Positions 19,480 through 28,609 of a DNA stretch of 64,000 nucleotides are shown here, in pieces (the first letter of the stretch is position 1; every line of letters begins with the position of its first letter). Origin of the DNA: Rubinisphaera margarita. GTDB lineage: Bacteria; Planctomycetota; Planctomycetia; Planctomycetales; Planctomycetaceae. The DNA lies in the NCBI RefSeq assembly GCF_022267515.1, contig NZ_JAKFGB010000014.1:744001-808000 (forward strand). Reading direction: 5' to 3'. Both the position numbers and the translations under genes were made by a program. The notes below the pieces were generated by a model. The model was not told where the DNA came from. It made no database searches and saw only the letters and a program-made list of their open reading frames with translations.

Positions 19480-22317
19480 TCACACGTCAAGAGCCCAGTC
19501 TGCCTGATCGTCATCGCCGTCTTTGGCTGGCCCTTCGCGTCGCGTGGAATCTGGATCGTCTTCGGTCTCGACCAGACCGAGTTCCTTGCGTTCGAGCTGA
19601 GACATCTTGTCGCGCATCTTCCGCAACTCCAACCCGCGTCGGTTCTCCATCAATTGCCAGAGCTGGTTCAAATCGCTGCGGAGATGATCGAGCTGGTACT
19701 CGTTGGGAATCTTCTCCTCAAGCGTTTCCACCTGTCGCGTCAACCGCCCGGCTTCCAGAGTCGTAATGACATCCAGCTTCCGCGTCTCGGCGATCTTCTT
19801 CTTCAGTTGCTGAGCCAGCGAGCGCAGTGACTCGGCATTATCGCGACGTCGTTCTTCGAGTTGATCGATCATTCGCTGTTTTTTCTCGGGCGTCCAGGCA
19901 TCGAGCTTGAGGAGCATACGGGCCGAACGATAAGAGCCGGCTTCGATCTGTTGTTCGAAGGCGTCTTCCCAGGTCACCTGTCCCTGCTGAAGCACGAGCA
20001 AAATCTGCTGCTCCAGTGTGGACGGCGTCAGCTTACAGCGCCAGTCTTCTTCCAGCGTGATGCCGGGGATTTTGAGCAGGACACCGTTGAGCAGACATTG
20101 CGGATCCTGCTCGGCGATTCGCGGTTCTTCGGTCGGATGAAACAGCTGGCTGATCCGATCCATGCTCCGTCGACATGCCGTGAGCGCGGACCGGTGAGCA
20201 TGGTGTCCATGCATCTTGTCGAGCTGCTGCATCTCCATGAAGACCGAGTTCTGCCGCCGCTCGATTTCATCCCGGAGCTCGTTGACTTCCTGAGGCACGA
20301 GTACGCTTTCGATCCCCGGATACGAAGCGGCCAGGACCAGCCAGTGCGACGCGAACTCGATCGCTTCCTGCACATGATTGTAAAGTTCCCGGCCGTCGAC
20401 GGTGAGCGTTTCCTGTTCCGAGAGCACGACCCGGGTATTACCATCGATAAGGAGCACACTGTGAGAAAGCCGCCGAATCTCCGATTCCACAACACCGCTT
20501 TGATGCAGTTTATTCTCGATGATTGATTTAAGCAGCCGTGAGATATGTGCCTGAAGAATCTGACGAGCCCGCCATTCATCGATCGCTTTCGGCTGCCGCA
20601 CGGTTGTTGGAGCATGCACGCTCCAGAATGCCCGCGAGAACAGCGGCGTACTGATGTGATACGGCAGGATCTCTTCGAAGGCCCGCGGTTTCCAGGCGAC
20701 CACCTGGGCCCGAATCGCCCGGGCATTCGATTCGATCGAAGCGGCTCCGGGACGATAGAAATACTGATCGAGCCGAAGTCCATTGGAGCGTGAAGCAAAC
20801 GAGGCGACTCGACTGCAGTAATTGTAGAAGTGCGTTTGCGAGGATTCGATCGTGAAACTGCGGAGCAGGTCGGTCGCGGCTCGGGAACCTGTTGTGACGG
20901 CTCCCCGAATGAGAGCCGCTCTCAGCAGGAATGCTTCCGGCGACGAAGCATTCCGCACCAGTTCCTGAGCCTCTTTCCGGTGAGCATCGGTCAGAAAATC
21001 GAACTCCCGTGCGATTCGACCTGAGGACAGTCGCACCCGGTCCCCCATAACGAGTATCGCGATCAACCACGGCGGTGGAGCCGGGATCGAGAGATCCTTG
21101 TCGACATTTCCGTACAGACAGTTCGAAACCTGATACGCCCAGGCATATTCGCCCAGCGTGATCAGTTCCCACGTGAGGCGACTGAGATAGGAAACGCGAT
21201 CAAATCGGTTCTGAGCTGCAGCGGCCCGTTCCGCATGTTCAGTCACTTGGGAGAAATCGAGTTCCATCGATTCCAGTTCGAGCAACGGCGGCGGAGGGGC
21301 GGGCTCGGCTGGCTCTGAGGAGTATCTCAACTCCTCCTGAACGCTGGCCGAAAGCGCGCCACGAATCACATCGTCGCTCTTGTCCCGGGTGTGAGGAACT
21401 CGGTCGTCGAAATCGCCAAAGATCAGGGAGTCTTCAACGTCGTTCTCCTGCGCGGCGTCAGTTTCTTCTTCGTCGGCCTCTGTCGCAGTTTCCGACGACT
21501 GCTCCAGCTGGGCGAAGCCATTCTCAAGGTCGTGAGCGGTCAGGATCTTCTTTTCTTTGCCGCCCGAGTCGATGTCGTCGAAGATGAAATCGCTCTCTTC
21601 ATCGTCGATCAGAGCGGAGCTTTCCTCCGAAACGGCAGCCGGCTCGATCGATGCCGTGGTCTCGTTCTCCACGACAACGGACTCAGGTTCGGAAGCCCGC
21701 GGCACGAGGGGAGCTTCACCGAAGTCGAAAAGTGCTTTGAAGGCATTCTCGGCATCGCTGTAGCGGTCGCGGATCGCTGGCATTTCCTCGGCCGGGAGCT
21801 CCGGTTGAGATTCCACAACTGTTGAGTCAGACGCCGGCTGCGATTTTAACAGTTCGATCCGATCGAAAAGGGGATGTGTCCCCGCGGCGAATTGAACGAT
21901 CTCGTCGGACAGGGGAAGGGAGGGTTCCGTCAGTTCCGTTTCGAGACGCGACAGTTCCTGATCAAGCGACTCGGCATCGTCTCCCCGGTCTTGATAGTCT
22001 TCGAATTCGACCCGGACCTCCGCCAGTCGACTGCGGGCTGAGCGGAGCGTGTTCAAGGTGTCGGCGAAGGGACGGAGTTCGAGCCAGTTGGCGGAGGAAA
22101 CCGCGTCGGTGGGAAGTCCGGCGGACTGAAATCCGTCCATGAGAGACGTCCGAACTGTCTGCTCCTGCGTCAGAAAAGACGTGATGGCGGACTGAAGTTC
22201 GTTGCAGCCGTCGAGCCGATCCTGCCGAAGAGTTTCAGCCTGAGACTGCAGCTGCTGCGCGAGAGTCTCGGCAGTTGACTGCAGGCGATCCAGATGTTCC
22301 GCTAACTCAGTTTTCAT
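19480..22317 (-). CDS. Large coiled-coil protein of unknown function (945 aa)
   Basis: Residues 1-150 are predicted coiled coil (Gln, Leu and Glu-rich, with QLQSQAETLRQD). Residues about 195-355 are acidic and low-complexity, probably disordered (EESDFIFDDIDS, EADEEETDAAQE). Residues 360-790 look globular and alpha-helical, with HAERAAAAQNRFDRVSYLSRL, DQYFYRPGAAS and LLIDGNTRVVLSEQE. The last 130 residues are again coiled coil (KKKIAETRKLDVITTLEAGRL). No nucleotide-binding or nuclease motif was found. GAGGGG lies just before the ATG. It follows two smaller genes on the same strand. I cannot name a family. Confidence 0.8.
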   Translation of the reverse strand: MKTELAEHLDRLQSTAETLAQQLQSQAETLRQDRLDGCNELQSAITSFLTQEQTVRTSLMDGFQSAGLPTDAVSSANWLELRPFADTLNTLRSARSRLAEVRVEFEDYQDRGDDAESLDQELSRLETELTEPSLPLSDEIVQFAAGTHPLFDRIELLKSQPASDSTVVESQPELPAEEMPAIRDRYSDAENAFKALFDFGEAPLVPRASEPESVVVENETTASIEPAAVSEESSALIDDEESDFIFDDIDSGGKEKKILTAHDLENGFAQLEQSSETATEADEEETDAAQENDVEDSLIFGDFDDRVPHTRDKSDDVIRGALSASVQEELRYSSEPAEPAPPPPLLELESMELDFSQVTEHAERAAAAQNRFDRVSYLSRLTWELITLGEYAWAYQVSNCLYGNVDKDLSIPAPPPWLIAILVMGDRVRLSSGRIAREFDFLTDAHRKEAQELVRNASSPEAFLLRAALIRGAVTTGSRAATDLLRSFTIESSQTHFYNYCSRVASFASRSNGLRLDQYFYRPGAASIESNARAIRAQVVAWKPRAFEEILPYHISTPLFSRAFWSVHAPTTVRQPKAIDEWRARQILQAHISRLLKSIIENKLHQSGVVESEIRRLSHSVLLIDGNTRVVLSEQETLTVDGRELYNHVQEAIEFASHWLVLAASYPGIESVLVPQEVNELRDEIERRQNSVFMEMQQLDKMHGHHAHRSALTACRRSMDRISQLFHPTEEPRIAEQDPQCLLNGVLLKIPGITLEEDWRCKLTPSTLEQQILLVLQQGQVTWEDAFEQQIEAGSYRSARMLLKLDAWTPEKKQRMIDQLEERRRDNAESLRSLAQQLKKKIAETRKLDVITTLEAGRLTRQVETLEEKIPNEYQLDHLRSDLNQLWQLMENRRGLELRKMRDKMSQLERKELGLVETEDDPDSTRREGPAKDGDDDQADWALDV

Positions 22318-22428
22318 GACCCCTCGATCTGGTTCGATACGTTCCGACTGCGATGCCTCCGGAATGGCTGCCTCTGGGTTCCTGATGACGTGGATTCGAT
22401 AATGGCTGACGGTCCAGCCGCTGCGTCA

Positions 22429-22680
22429 CTACAGGTCGGAATCGATAGCCGTGTGAATGCTCTCTCCCTCAAGCAGTTCATGAGCGACATCTTCGGAACT
22501 CTTCGCGGCCGGTTTCGACTGTGGGGCTGCGGAAGTTTCGTTGAACTCGGCTCTCTCTTCCAAAGCCGACATCAACCGGTCGAAGACCGCGATCTGCACC
22601 TGTTCGGACTGAAACGAATTCACGACCGAAGCCATCCCCGGCAGATAGGACAGCAGAGTTTTGTATCTCGCACTGCTCAT
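22429..22680 (-). CDS. Small hypothetical protein (83 aa)
   Basis: A short gene with an excellent ribosome binding site (AAGGAG) before its ATG. The N-terminal half (YKTLLSYLPGMASVVNSFQ, VQIAVFDRLMSALEER) looks like a helical domain; the C-terminal half is polar and flexible. It lies between two genes of unknown function in the same direction, 66 bases after one and 111 before the next, consistent with an operon. Confidence 0.65.
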   Translation of the reverse strand: MSSARYKTLLSYLPGMASVVNSFQSEQVQIAVFDRLMSALEERAEFNETSAAPQSKPAAKSSEDVAHELLEGESIHTAIDSDL

Positions 22681-22746
22681 TTATCATTCTCCTTCAAACC
22701 AAGTCACGACATTTCGCCGTTGACTTCTCAATTGTTTCTCGGCCAA

Positions 22747-23451
22747 TTAACGAGCACGTCCGCGAAGCACCGCGAGGGCCACGCTGCGTCCGAATGCTTC
22801 GGAGATCAGTCGCTGATTCTCGATCCAGCGATCATCCGAGAGTTCTTCAGGACGGTTCACCATCTCGAAGACGGCACGAAACGGAGACTCGGCGGCGTTC
22901 ACCTGATCAACAGTGGCGCGGCGTTCTTCGCCGCTTCCGTTGGTCAGCTTGTCCATGTATTCATTCACGCGGTTCGACATCGCCTGAAAGGCTTCACGAT
23001 CATTCTCATCGAACGACTTGACCAGTTGCAGTCGTTTCAGGCGATCGATTGCCTGCTGACGAACTTCGATCTGCTGACAGGCGTCGACAATATCTTCAAT
23101 ACGACCGGCATCGTGTTCAGCCGGGGCGAGCAGCGGATGTTCTTTCAATCGGGAGGACATCGAGTCCATCAGTTCCTGGACAGCTCGAATCTCATCGGCG
23201 ACGAACTGCAACTCGACCGACTCTCCGCGTTTCAGGGACTCTGACGTCCGCGACATCGTGTCGGCGAGTTCCTGCATCCGCATTCGCAGCATCTCCGCCG
23301 ACTTCGGAGTGACGTCCTGAGTGTAATTCATCTGCTGATACTCCTGGTGCGCGAATGAGTCTGATCCGCGGTCGAAATCTCTGAGGGAGCGATCTTCCTG
23401 GATGCCGTCCTCGTTTGAGCCATCAGCGACCCAGGGACGGGGATACGACAT
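22747..23451 (-). CDS. Helical hypothetical protein (234 aa)
   Basis: First gene of the minus-strand cluster. The protein is highly charged and almost entirely helical, with coiled-coil stretches around MRMQELADTMSRTSESLKR and AVQELMDSMSSRLKE. No signal peptide, membrane segment or catalytic motif. Two starts are possible: ATG at 23451 (coding-like codon use, no clear ribosome binding site) and ATG at 23331 (MNYTQDV..., with AGGAG nine bases upstream). I give the longer form, but the shorter 194-residue form is quite possible. Its partners are probably the 83-aa and 945-aa proteins encoded downstream. Confidence 0.65.
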   Translation of the reverse strand: MSYPRPWVADGSNEDGIQEDRSLRDFDRGSDSFAHQEYQQMNYTQDVTPKSAEMLRMRMQELADTMSRTSESLKRGESVELQFVADEIRAVQELMDSMSSRLKEHPLLAPAEHDAGRIEDIVDACQQIEVRQQAIDRLKRLQLVKSFDENDREAFQAMSNRVNEYMDKLTNGSGEERRATVDQVNAAESPFRAVFEMVNRPEELSDDRWIENQRLISEAFGRSVALAVLRGRAR

Positions 23452-23701
23452 GAAACCGGACTCTGAGAATAAACCGGCGGTCTAACCAATGAAAATCGAA
23501 TTCTGCCAACTTCGATCGAGGTCTGATAACAGATTCCTGATTTGACGGTCGTGCGAATTGAGTCGCTCGGAGGCCCTTGAACCTCAGGCATTTCACCGAC
23601 GCGACTCCGACGACTCCCGACTCTTCCACAATACGGAAATCAGCCTCGATTTCCATGGCGAACTCTCCCCACTGCCCTTGCGAGGGACTGCGGACAGTCG
23701 T

Positions 23702-25069
23702 TCAGACGCGAATCAGGCACCGCCGGGCGTCCAGCAGCCAGGCCAGGCAGAGAGCCGCCAGCAGGGAACAGGCCATCCACGCGAGTGGTCCCTGGGCCAC
23801 CGTCCAGCGACCGTTCGTGGCCAGTTCGACGATCGATCCAGCGTGCTTCATCAGTTCGGCGCCCACCCAGTTGGTGGCCAGTAGAGCCGCGAGGAACATA
23901 ACCAGTGAATTGCGGCCGACTGCGCGAATGGGATAGAACAGACCGCCCGCCGGCAGCACGTCGCAAAGCAAATGACAGGCGGCGAACAGAATCAGACTGT
24001 ATCCGCCGGCGATCAGAATCCAGGACGGGCTGAGAAGTCGTTCAATTGCGGGGCAGATCCACTGATCGGCTCCCACCCCCGCCAGGACGAGCCCTCCGCC
24101 TGCGATCGCGAAACAGACGGTTCGTGTGAGAGGCTTGAAATTGGGGAGGAACAGCAGCCAGCCGCAGAGGCTGCCGATCATCATCAACACCGTGGCGGGA
24201 ATCATATTGAACGTGGTCCGTCCTGCTTCTCGATAACGGACGTCGGGCTGACCGGGGAATTGCGAGAGCAGTCCTCGATCCCACCGGTCGGCAATATTTC
24301 GTTGGAACGCCCAGCGATCCTCTCGCAAATCAGGAGCCGCGTCCTCGTCGACCAGGGCCGGTTGCAATTCAGGCGGATACTGAACGGGAGCGGAGAATTC
24401 GAACCACGCGTATTGCCCGAATAGCAGCCCGACCATGATCAACAACTGCCACCAGACGGGCCCGCGTGCGAGCAGGAACGTGGCCAGTCCGGCCAGGCCG
24501 ATCAGCGACAGCGGATCGGTGAAGACCCAGCGGGTCGACGTCGACCCGATCGATTGCAGAAAGATGCCCATCGCCACGAGGACCAGAGTTCGCCAGAGGA
24601 CGCGAGCGAACATTGAGATCGCCTTCCATTCCATGCGGGCCCGTCGTTTTCGCCAGCAGAACTGTGAAATCCCCGCAGCAAACAGGAACCCGCTCAGCAG
24701 GAAGTCGCGAACACGGATGACTCCACTTCCGTAGAGGCTTCGCCATTCGGACGGCTGGATGTTGAATATCATTCTCGCGTAACCGGGCAGATTGGCCTCA
24801 ATCTCTTTGGCCGTCACGCCCTGATCAAGAGCCCGTTCGATGCTCGCCAGAAAAGCCAGGCCGATAACAATGGCGAGCAGCAATATTCCGCGGTAGAGAT
24901 CGAGCGCCTGCCAGTGTTTCAGGTCCAGCATGGGGGAAGCCGGAAAGACGTCTGCCTGATCGGCGGAGGCGTCCCGTCGCGTGGAACGTCGCTGCAGCGC
25001 CGGCGCGATCTCTTCGGCTTCGGTCATTGGGTTGCGACCGGCGAGACGGTAGGTTTCTGGCTCTGACAT
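23702..25069 (-). CDS. Acyltransferase-like multi-spanning membrane protein
   Basis: A 455-aa protein with an N-terminal cytoplasmic stretch of about 55 residues and around ten hydrophobic segments. The pattern fits the DUF5009 / heparan-alpha-glucosaminide acetyltransferase (NagX-like) group: ALDLYRGILLL at the first helix, PATVLMMIGSLCGWLL, SPSWILIAGGYSLILFAACHLLCDV and GRNSLVMF. Members are thought to move acetyl groups across the membrane to sugars. A conserved catalytic histidine in the first loop is not obvious here, so activity is uncertain. It is divergent from a sialate O-acetylesterase gene, suggesting a shared link to acetylated sugars. Confidence 0.75.
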   Translation of the reverse strand: MSEPETYRLAGRNPMTEAEEIAPALQRRSTRRDASADQADVFPASPMLDLKHWQALDLYRGILLLAIVIGLAFLASIERALDQGVTAKEIEANLPGYARMIFNIQPSEWRSLYGSGVIRVRDFLLSGFLFAAGISQFCWRKRRARMEWKAISMFARVLWRTLVLVAMGIFLQSIGSTSTRWVFTDPLSLIGLAGLATFLLARGPVWWQLLIMVGLLFGQYAWFEFSAPVQYPPELQPALVDEDAAPDLREDRWAFQRNIADRWDRGLLSQFPGQPDVRYREAGRTTFNMIPATVLMMIGSLCGWLLFLPNFKPLTRTVCFAIAGGGLVLAGVGADQWICPAIERLLSPSWILIAGGYSLILFAACHLLCDVLPAGGLFYPIRAVGRNSLVMFLAALLATNWVGAELMKHAGSIVELATNGRWTVAQGPLAWMACSLLAALCLAWLLDARRCLIRV

Positions 25070-25246
25070 CGGACTTCCAGGTAAATAAAAATCTGTGGAT
25101 GCGTTGCAGAAGGGCGGTCCGGTACATTAAACAGGTAATACCGGGACGCGGTGCTCCGCCCGGTGCGAGAAATTAGGAACTGATCGCTCGACGTTCCATC
25201 CTCCACAGACGCTCACAACTCTCTTACTACATCAGGAGATCTCTAC

Positions 25247-26806
25247 ATGAGGCGACTTTACACGTTCGTCGGACTCTGCCTATTGTCCCTGGCGATTCCG
25301 TCGATGTCACGCGCCGACGTCGAACTGCCCAACGTTTTCACCGACCACATGGTGCTTCAGCGGAATCAGGAGAATCCGGTCTGGGGTTGGGATGAACCGG
25401 GAACCGAAGTTCAGGTTTCGATCGCCGGCCAGTCTCACTCGGCCAAAGCCGGGAAGGATGGTCGCTGGGAAGTGAAGCTCGATGCTCTTTCCGCCGGCGG
25501 ACCCCACACACTGAAGGTGGCCGGGTCGAGTGAAGAAGAGATTAAGGATGTGCTTGTTGGCGAAGTCTGGGTCTGTTCCGGACAGTCCAACATGGCCTGG
25601 AACGTCGGTAGCGCCAACGATCCGGACCTCGAACAGCTCACCGCCAATTATCCGCAGATTCGTCTGCTGTCCGTACCGAATCGGGCATCGCAGGAGTCAG
25701 AAAAGAACTTTGATGGATCCTGGGTGGTCTGCTCGCCGGATACGGTGAAGGACTTCTCGGCCGTCGGCTACTTCTTCGGACGTCAGCTGCATCAGACTCT
25801 CGACGTGCCGATCGGCCTGATCGACAACGCCTGGGGCGGTTCGGCTGCAGAAGCCTGGATCCGTCGCGATGTGATCGAGAAGGACGAACGGTTCTCGGAT
25901 CTGCTCGCCCAGTGGAAGCAGACGGAAGAGAATTACGATCACGAAGCAACCATGGCTCGCTTCCAGGAATCTCTCAACAAATGGGAAGAAGCGGCGAAGA
26001 AGGCCAAAGCGGATGGCAAGTCTCCGCCCAGCCGTCCTCGCAGTCCCCGCGATCCGCTGGCTGGCAATCATCGCCCGGGAAACCTCTACGGCGGTTGCCT
26101 GCATCCCATCGTGGGCTATGGCATCAAGGGAGCAATCTGGTATCAGGGAGAATCCAACGCGGGTCGCGCCTATCAGTACCGCGATCTGTTCCCGCTGATG
26201 ATCGAGCACTGGCGGAACGTCTGGAATCAGGGCGACTTCTCGTTCTACTGGGTCTCTCTGGCCGATTACCGTCGCGAAACAGAAAGCCCGACCGACAGCT
26301 CCTGGGCGGAACTGCGCGAAGCTCAGACAATGACACTCGCTCTCCCGAACACTGGCGAGGCGATCATCACCGACCTGGGCGAAGCGGATGACATTCACCC
26401 CCGCAACAAACAGGATGTCGCGAAGCGCCTGGCCCGTCTGGCTCTGAAGCACGATTACGATTACGACATCGTCGCCGGCAGCCCGCGCTACGAGTCGCAT
26501 GAGATTAACGACGGCAAGGTAACGGTCACCTTCACCAATGTCGGCACTCAGCTCGATACCTTCGACGTGCGAGAGCCGATTGGCTTCACCATTGCTGGCG
26601 AAGACCGTGTCTTTGTGCCAGCTGAGGCTAAGGTCGTGTCCGGCAACAAGATCGAAGTCTGGAGCAGCAATGTCCAGAAGCCGGTCGCCGTCCGCTACGC
26701 CTGGGCCGACAACCCGGTCTGCAACGTGCAGAACACGCTCGGCCAGCCGCTGACGCCGTTCCGCACCGACGACTGGGAAGGCATCACCGCTCAGGTTAAG
26801 AAATAA
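25247..26806 (+). CDS. Sialate O-acetylesterase-family protein
   Basis: A 519-aa secreted SGNH-type esterase. A signal peptide (RRLYTFVGLCLLSLAIPSMSRA) precedes a beta-domain opening VELPNVFTDHMVLQR, typical of this family. The nucleophile serine is in VCSGQSNMAW; later motifs are GLIDNAWGGSAAEAW, IWYQGESNAG (oxyanion/Asn block) and DIHPRNKQDV, holding the catalytic Asp-His pair. The family removes O-acetyl groups from sialic acid or from plant and algal polysaccharides; planctomycetes carry many copies, more likely aimed at polysaccharides. AGGAG precedes the ATG. It ends in a strong terminator. Confidence 0.9.
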   Translation: MRRLYTFVGLCLLSLAIPSMSRADVELPNVFTDHMVLQRNQENPVWGWDEPGTEVQVSIAGQSHSAKAGKDGRWEVKLDALSAGGPHTLKVAGSSEEEIKDVLVGEVWVCSGQSNMAWNVGSANDPDLEQLTANYPQIRLLSVPNRASQESEKNFDGSWVVCSPDTVKDFSAVGYFFGRQLHQTLDVPIGLIDNAWGGSAAEAWIRRDVIEKDERFSDLLAQWKQTEENYDHEATMARFQESLNKWEEAAKKAKADGKSPPSRPRSPRDPLAGNHRPGNLYGGCLHPIVGYGIKGAIWYQGESNAGRAYQYRDLFPLMIEHWRNVWNQGDFSFYWVSLADYRRETESPTDSSWAELREAQTMTLALPNTGEAIITDLGEADDIHPRNKQDVAKRLARLALKHDYDYDIVAGSPRYESHEINDGKVTVTFTNVGTQLDTFDVREPIGFTIAGEDRVFVPAEAKVVSGNKIEVWSSNVQKPVAVRYAWADNPVCNVQNTLGQPLTPFRTDDWEGITAQVKK

Positions 26807-26837
26807 CCGAGCCCAAACGAGTCATACGCAGGACCCG

Positions 26838-26868
26838 CCGCCGGCCTTCGGGCCGGCGGTTTCGTTTT
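26838..26868 (+). terminator. Terminator with UUCG tetraloop
   Basis: CCGCCGGCC (26838-26846), loop TTCG, GGCCGGCGG (26851-26859), then TTTCGTTTT. A perfect 9-bp GC stem closed by the very stable UUCG loop, 31 bases after the esterase stop codon. Confidence 0.92.
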
Positions 26869-26869
26869 G

Positions 26870-27235
26870 CGCGGAGAGTCGTTCCACCGGCTGGGCCACG
26901 TACAAGGGTGACGAAGTCAAAAGTGTTCGCGCCATAACCCGAAACGTCAGTGAGGGACCAGAACCCACAACTGTGAGGGACCCACACCGTAACACCGCAC
27001 AAAGTACGATGTCGGGTGCCATGCCCACGCTCGCGTGGGCATGCCTGTCTTCGACGCTGTTATTCCCCACAAACGAAGACCAGAGAACCCGCATCCGGGC
27101 AGCGGGGACGCATTGTGCGGGCTACGCCCGTCGGCAATCCAGCCTGCAACTCTGGAATCAACGGACGGGCCACCCTTGGCAAGCAGGATCTCCCAACCCG
27201 AAACGTCAGTGAGGGACACCTGCCGAACAGGGCGG
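26870..27235. repeat. Spacer with dispersed repeats
   Basis: No gene. Two copies of the AACCCGAAACGTCAGTGAGGGAC tag core lie at 26936-26957 and 27195-27217, separated by a CATGCCCACG-ctcg-CGTGGGCATG hairpin at 27020-27043. Bases 27014-27245 are similar to 16964-17177; the similarity runs into the last codons of the convergent cbpA-like gene. Confidence 0.85.
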
Positions 27236-28159
27236 TCAACTCCAGAGACCCGCTCGCGGCGTCTGGGGAGTCAGTTCGGAAAACTGTTCGATATGCTGAC
27301 GGGCTTCGTCCGAGACCGTTTTCGGGACGACGATTTTCACCACGATCATCTGATCGCCGCGGACTTTCGTTTTATTGTCCAGGATGCCTTTGCCTTTCAG
27401 TCGCAGCTTGGCTCCGCTCGAGGTGCCGGGCGGAATGGTGACCGTCACTTCGCCATCGCTGAGCGTGGGAACGTCGATCTTGGCACCGAGTACCGCTTCG
27501 CTCACGCTGACGGGAACGTCCAACGTGACATTCGCTCCTTCTCGACGGAAGTAGGGGTGCTCGGCCACATGAACACGCACGAGCAGGTCGCCCGCCGGGC
27601 CGCCCGAAACAGACGGTTCCCCCTGTCCGGCGAGTCGAATTGTGGCTCCATCGTGAATTCCCGGAGGAATCTTGACTTCGAGATGCTCGACTCGTCCACC
27701 CCGGTTAAGCCCCAGGTCGTATTTGCCTCCCTGAGCGGCCAGATGGAACGGAATCGTGACCTGCGATTGAACATCCCGACCTTTGCGGGGGCGAGCGGCC
27801 CGGGGATCGCCGCCACCTCCACCGAAGCCACCACCGAACAGGTCGCTGAAGTCGAATCCACCGCCGCGACCACCAAAAATCTGCTCGATATCGATCGGAC
27901 CGGCACCGGCGTGCCGCGAGTAGCCGCCCCCCATGTTCTCGAAGGCGGAGCCGTACGTGTCGTACTTTTGCCGCTTTTCCTTATCGCCGAGAATATCGTA
28001 AGCGGTCTGGATCTCCTTGAACTTCTCGGCTGCGTTCTTGTCATCGGGCCGACGATCGGGATGGTATTCCCGCGCCAAACGGCGATACGCCTTCTTGATT
28101 TCCTCTTCGGAGGCTCCCCGTTCGACCCCGAGTGTCTTGTAATAGTCTTGGCTGGCCAT
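27236..28159 (-). CDS. cbpA: DnaJ-family co-chaperone without zinc finger (CbpA-type)
   Basis: A 307-aa J-domain protein that stimulates DnaK ATPase. The J domain fills residues 1-70 (YYKTLGVERGASEEEIKKAYRRLA, with HPD in EYHPDRRPDD). A Gly/Phe-rich linker follows (GGGFDFSDLFGGGFGGGGG). The C-terminal substrate-binding beta domains follow directly; the four CxxCxGxG zinc repeats of true DnaJ are absent, which identifies the CbpA/DnaJ-B class. The start is ATG 28159, giving MASQDYYKTL. The frame is open upstream, but that part has no J-protein sequence. It stands alone, convergent with the esterase gene. Confidence 0.9.
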   Translation of the reverse strand: MASQDYYKTLGVERGASEEEIKKAYRRLAREYHPDRRPDDKNAAEKFKEIQTAYDILGDKEKRQKYDTYGSAFENMGGGYSRHAGAGPIDIEQIFGGRGGGFDFSDLFGGGFGGGGGDPRAARPRKGRDVQSQVTIPFHLAAQGGKYDLGLNRGGRVEHLEVKIPPGIHDGATIRLAGQGEPSVSGGPAGDLLVRVHVAEHPYFRREGANVTLDVPVSVSEAVLGAKIDVPTLSDGEVTVTIPPGTSSGAKLRLKGKGILDNKTKVRGDQMIVVKIVVPKTVSDEARQHIEQFSELTPQTPRAGLWS

Positions 28160-28609
28160 GGTGACGCTAAAGCTGCTCTCACTGAAGGCTGAAGATTCAT
28201 GCGATTGTTGTGTGGCAGGGGCGAATTTCGCGAAGCCGTCCTGCTCAGCTGAATTGTATCGCCCCTCAATCTGAGCGAAAGAGTCATTGACGAGCCACAT
28301 TGTCTCCGGCGACCAACGAGACGCTCCCGGCGGGCGTCCGGATGCCGGAAATGCTCCGTGAACTCGCGTGTTAATCTGAGAGGAATAGTCAAGCTCTTCC
28401 GGATGTATGAGATCCTCCTGATGTAGTGATTCTCCGAATGTCGAAGATGGAAGCGGGGGAACGCGCGGCCTGTCCGCGCCCGTAGTTCCCATGGAAAGTC
28501 CGCGATGTGCGGCTTCACAATTTTCGACACGGCGGGGGATGTTGACTCGGGCCTGCTTGTGAGGCTCGGAAGCGACATTCAGCGTCGATTGAGGACAGGC
28601 GGTTGTCTG
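28160..28609. other. Divergent intergenic region, no gene
   Basis: 450 bases between the cbpA-like gene and the efflux operon. Open frames here are extensions of the flanking genes without protein character. It must hold the promoters of both directions, but I could not pick convincing -35/-10 pairs. Confidence 0.5.
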
